Shown here: in pieces, positions 15,801 through 17,756 of the stretch | Position numbering within the stretch: position 1 is the first letter of the stretch | Layout: every line of letters begins with the position of its first letter | Assembly (NCBI GenBank): GCA_002393835.1 | Contig: DGTW01000022.1 | Coordinates: 1-17,756 of the forward strand | Source of the DNA: Treponema sp. UBA4326 | GTDB lineage: Bacteria; Spirochaetota; Spirochaetia; Treponematales; Treponemataceae | Direction of reading: 5' to 3' | Length of the DNA: 17,756 nt | Program-made: the position numbers and the translations under genes | The notes under the pieces: model-generated | What the model was told of the DNA's origin: nothing | Databases searched by the model: none | What the model saw: the letters and a program-made list of their open reading frames with translations, nothing else

Positions 15801-17147
15801 ATGGCTTTACGAAGGGTTTTTACTTCAAGAACTGAACAGCAAACTCAGAAAATTGTTATTATAGGTATTGACTTCGGAACAAGTTTTACAAAAGTATATT
15901 TTAATCAAGGTGGCGAAGTAAAACAACCAATACAGTTTGAAGTCAGTGGCAGTAAGTCTTATTTTCTGCCTACAGAACTTTATTATAATCCAACTGAGAA
16001 CAAACTTTATTTTCACAAAGACGATAATTGTGAAGTCTTAAAATATTTTAAATACAGTATGATTAATGAAGATCTTTTAACAAGTAAAGAATTACTACAA
16101 AAAAATACTGCTTTTAATATTAAGCCTGAATTTTTGTGTTCTGTTTACTACCTTGCATGCTTGATAAAAGAAGTAAAAAAACAGATTTCTGGAATACTAA
16201 AGACGATAGATATCAAATATACAATAAACATGGGGTGTCCTGTAGATAATTTTTCTGATAAATATAAGGGAGCTTATGACAAGGCTATTGCAGTTGCTTA
16301 TCAATTAAGTGATGTACTAACTAATGATGGCATGACTATTGGAGATTTGTTTTCGTATTACGATTTACATAGCCAAAAAGAGATTCCAAATATACAAACA
16401 ATTCCAGAATTATATGCAGAAGCATTATGGTTTATTGAACAGCCGTCAACTGGTGAAGGAATTTATACAATTCTTGATATTGGTGGTGGTACGGTTGATT
16501 TTGCCAGCATAGCGGTTTCACGCACAGAGGAAGGCGAAAAAAAGACTAAAATATATTCTCAAAATGTAATGCCTTTAGGAATTGAAATTCTTTTGCAATA
16601 TATGTACCCAAATGAATACAATTCAAAAAGAGATTCCTGTATAGAATATCTCAAAACAAATAATGTGCATATGCCGTTTGGCTGGGAACCTAAGCATAAT
16701 ATTGATAGAAAACTGAAAAAGGCACATGAATTTGATGTAAAATTTGCGAGTGGTATTGCAGAAGTAAAAGAGAGAAACATATCACTAATGGAAGAACAGA
16801 ATTCAAAAAGAAAAGAAATACCCTATTTTAGTTTTGGCGGTGGGGCAGATTTTAATTGGTATCATTCGATTATTTCTTCACATTCTTATGCTTTTTCAAA
16901 GACTAACATACCACCGTTAAAACGTAAAACTGTACAATTAAACAATATTCCACATAATCGCTTGATTATTGCAGAACAACTAACGCGTTCTAGCTTTCCA
17001 GAAATAGAAGGTTTTCCATGGCAATTTAACAGAAAATGCTTGTTTAGTGGAATTGACAGAGAGGAGCCATTTATGCGAGAAGAAAAATCAGATTTTGATT
17101 TAAGATTTGAATTGGAAGATAGACAAAAAGAAATATATGGAGATTAA
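15801..17147 (+). CDS. Hsp70/actin-fold ATPase without substrate-binding domain
   Basis: A 448-residue ATPase of the Hsp70/actin superfamily. Nucleotide-binding motifs are visible in order: phosphate-1 GIDFGTSFTKVYF (from residue 22), phosphate-2 LDIGGGTVDF (225-234) and the adenosine motif FSFGGGADF (about 344-352). The C-terminal peptide-binding domain of DnaK is absent, and its end (NNIPHNRLIIAEQLTRSSFP, then a short acidic tail) is unlike chaperones. It may act as a nucleotide-dependent switch or sensor for the helicase rather than a folding chaperone. The start at 15801 is set by AGAGAGG (15788-15794). It lies 11 bases after the helicase stop, in the same AT-rich composition, supporting a two-gene unit. 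I know of Hsp70-like proteins in several bacterial conflict systems but cannot place this one in a named family. Confidence 0.8.
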   Translation: MALRRVFTSRTEQQTQKIVIIGIDFGTSFTKVYFNQGGEVKQPIQFEVSGSKSYFLPTELYYNPTENKLYFHKDDNCEVLKYFKYSMINEDLLTSKELLQKNTAFNIKPEFLCSVYYLACLIKEVKKQISGILKTIDIKYTINMGCPVDNFSDKYKGAYDKAIAVAYQLSDVLTNDGMTIGDLFSYYDLHSQKEIPNIQTIPELYAEALWFIEQPSTGEGIYTILDIGGGTVDFASIAVSRTEEGEKKTKIYSQNVMPLGIEILLQYMYPNEYNSKRDSCIEYLKTNNVHMPFGWEPKHNIDRKLKKAHEFDVKFASGIAEVKERNISLMEEQNSKRKEIPYFSFGGGADFNWYHSIISSHSYAFSKTNIPPLKRKTVQLNNIPHNRLIIAEQLTRSSFPEIEGFPWQFNRKCLFSGIDREEPFMREEKSDFDLRFELEDRQKEIYGD

Positions 17148-17165
17148 ATTTTCATGAAAATTTAA
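17144..17165. promoter_or_regulatory. 22-base perfect palindrome, likely toxin-antitoxin operator
   Basis: Arms TTAAATTTTCA and TGAAAATTTAA meet with no spacer, giving a perfect 22-base palindrome. It begins one base before the stop codon of the Hsp70-like gene and ends 12 bases before the TATAAT of the antitoxin promoter, so it covers the -35 region. Antitoxins of this class usually repress their own operon at such sites. It could also fold as a weak hairpin at the end of the upstream message. Confidence 0.6.
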
Positions 17166-17173
17166 CAAAAATA

Positions 17174-17193
17174 TGGTATAATATTATTGGAGG
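17174..17193 (+). promoter_or_regulatory. Extended -10 promoter and ribosome site of the toxin-antitoxin pair
   Basis: TGG followed by TATAAT (17174-17182) is a consensus extended -10 element, which can act with little -35 sequence; none is obvious 16-18 bases upstream. GGAGG (17189-17193) lies six bases before ATG 17200. If transcription starts about seven bases after the -10 box, the ribosome site would be at the very 5' end of the message, so the promoter could have another start as well. Confidence 0.55.
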
Positions 17194-17199
17194 TTAAAT

Positions 17200-17406
17200 A
17201 TGTCTGATGCCCTTGCATATGTAGAAGAACAGGTTATAACATTCTCTTTAGCAGAACAGATTCATTTGCTTAATTTTGTAGCAAATAATATTAATAAGAA
17301 AACTTCCATTTTGAATGATGACTATTCTGAAGATAAATCGTTACAGAAGCTTAGAGAGTCAAGTTTAGCAACTGTATGGGAGAGTGTAAAGAATGACACG
17401 TGGTGA
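17200..17406 (+). CDS. Antitoxin of a MazF-type toxin-antitoxin pair
   Basis: Small 68-residue protein that should bind and neutralise the MazF-type toxin encoded directly downstream. The N-terminal half contains FSLAEQIHLLNFVANNI, a probable amphipathic helix. The C-terminal half, with LRESSLATVWESVKNDTW, is expected to be the flexible toxin-binding tail. No AbrB-type MazE domain or ribbon-helix-helix is evident by eye, so it belongs to a different antitoxin class. The two genes overlap by 14 bases (17393-17406), the classic coupled arrangement. A promoter and a 22-base palindrome lie immediately upstream. Such pairs are frequent passengers in integron cassettes and next to defence genes, where they stabilise the DNA. 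Confidence 0.8.
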   Translation: MSDALAYVEEQVITFSLAEQIHLLNFVANNINKKTSILNDDYSEDKSLQKLRESSLATVWESVKNDTW

Positions 17407-17731
17407 TGTTTATATGTTGGATTTCGGTATTCCTTTTGGAAGTGAGCCGGGAATGCGTCGACCCGTAGTTATAATTCAGGCTGATAAAGATAATCTAAAT
17501 GGGCTTAATACAAAAGTCGTAATTCCCCTTACTTCTAATACAATAAATGCTGAATTAAAAGGAAATGTATTTCTTCCTAAAAAAGAATCTGGGCTGTCTA
17601 AAGATTCTGTTGCTTTGATTCATCAAATTGTTGTTGTTGATAAGATACGACTAGAAGAAAAAATTTCAAGGCTTCCAAAAAATTTACTTCAAAAAATAGA
17701 ATCTGAAATAGACTATGTAACAAAGGAATAG
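17393..17731 (+). CDS. MazF/PemK-family mRNA endoribonuclease toxin
   Basis: Toxin expected to cleave RNA at short sequence sites and halt growth when the antitoxin is lost. The 112-residue length is normal for MazF/PemK. Family motifs are complete: RGDVYMLDFGIPFGSEPG with RRPVVIIQAD (loop and catalytic Arg), KVVIPLTSN (beta strand with the active-site Thr/Ser) and SVALIHQIVVVDKIRLEEKI (dimer strand and helix). The C-terminal helix LLQKIESEIDYVTKE is present, so the protein is intact. It starts inside the antitoxin gene with ATG at 17393. It ends three bases before the attC-like sequence at the window edge, which suits the last gene of a cassette. Confidence 0.92.
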   Translation: MTRGDVYMLDFGIPFGSEPGMRRPVVIIQADKDNLNGLNTKVVIPLTSNTINAELKGNVFLPKKESGLSKDSVALIHQIVVVDKIRLEEKISRLPKNLLQKIESEIDYVTKE

Positions 17732-17733
17732 CA

Positions 17734-17756
17734 CATAACAAAGGTTCGTAGCCGAC
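17734..17756. other. Possible left half of an integron attC site (cut by window end)
   Basis: CATAACAAAGG (17734-17744) followed by TTCGTAGCCGAC (17745-17756) resembles the R''-L'' half of attC sites, where an AAC-ending core and AA are followed by TTCG-nn-GCCGA. CATAAC is complementary to the GTTATG at 12628-12633, the left edge of the AT-rich block. The short segment is GC-richer than the genes before it and lies two bases after the toxin stop codon. The matching L'-R' half would lie beyond the window, so the call rests on half a site. Confidence 0.4.

Noticed and set aside
1..17756. CRISPR arrays, tRNA or rRNA genes, transposases
   Set aside because: No regularly spaced repeats, cloverleaf-like segments or transposase motifs were seen on either strand.

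Overview
The window looks like chromosome from a carbohydrate-fermenting host-associated spirochaete, probably a rumen or gut Treponema. This is inferred from the gene repertoire (sugar ABC transporter, GH5 endoglucanase, many sensory diguanylate cyclases), short lipoprotein signals, a UUG start and mid-GC coding DNA. Nothing in the window proves the taxon. No rRNA, tRNA, CRISPR array or insertion sequence was seen.

Positions 1-2850 hold a sugar-uptake locus. A minus-strand ABC operon (lipoprotein binding protein, then a MalF-type permease cut by the window edge) is divergent from an AraC-family regulator. Between them lies a nested inverted repeat at the -35 region of the operon. Positions 2962-5869 hold a two-gene unit: a membrane dCache-PAS-GGDEF diguanylate cyclase, translationally coupled to an orphan TRAP-type (DctP) binding lipoprotein.

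Positions 5929-9267 (minus) encode a 1112-residue protein resembling glycoside phosphorylases of the GH94 type. It is divergent from a secreted GH5 endo-glucanase (9505-10719). The endo-glucanase is followed closely by a cytoplasmic fusion of a LacI-type sugar-binding domain, with no DNA-binding helix-turn-helix, to a GGDEF domain (10763-12628). Positions 2962-12628 therefore mix beta-glucan breakdown with two different routes from extracellular or intracellular ligand sensing to c-di-GMP.

At about 12629 the DNA becomes much more AT-rich and all genes run on the plus strand. The block holds a 1035-residue SNF2-type helicase, a 448-residue Hsp70/actin-fold ATPase lacking a substrate-binding domain, and a MazF-type toxin-antitoxin pair with its own palindromic operator. 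This helicase plus Hsp70-like pair, on DNA of foreign composition and next to an addiction module, is the best candidate for an uncharacterised defence (or other DNA-transaction) system in the window. The last bases (17734-17756) look like the beginning of an integron attC site, and the left edge of the AT-rich block carries G|TTATGC directly after the stop codon of the upstream gene. The whole 5 kb block may therefore be one very large gene cassette. The decisive right half of the putative attC lies outside the window.
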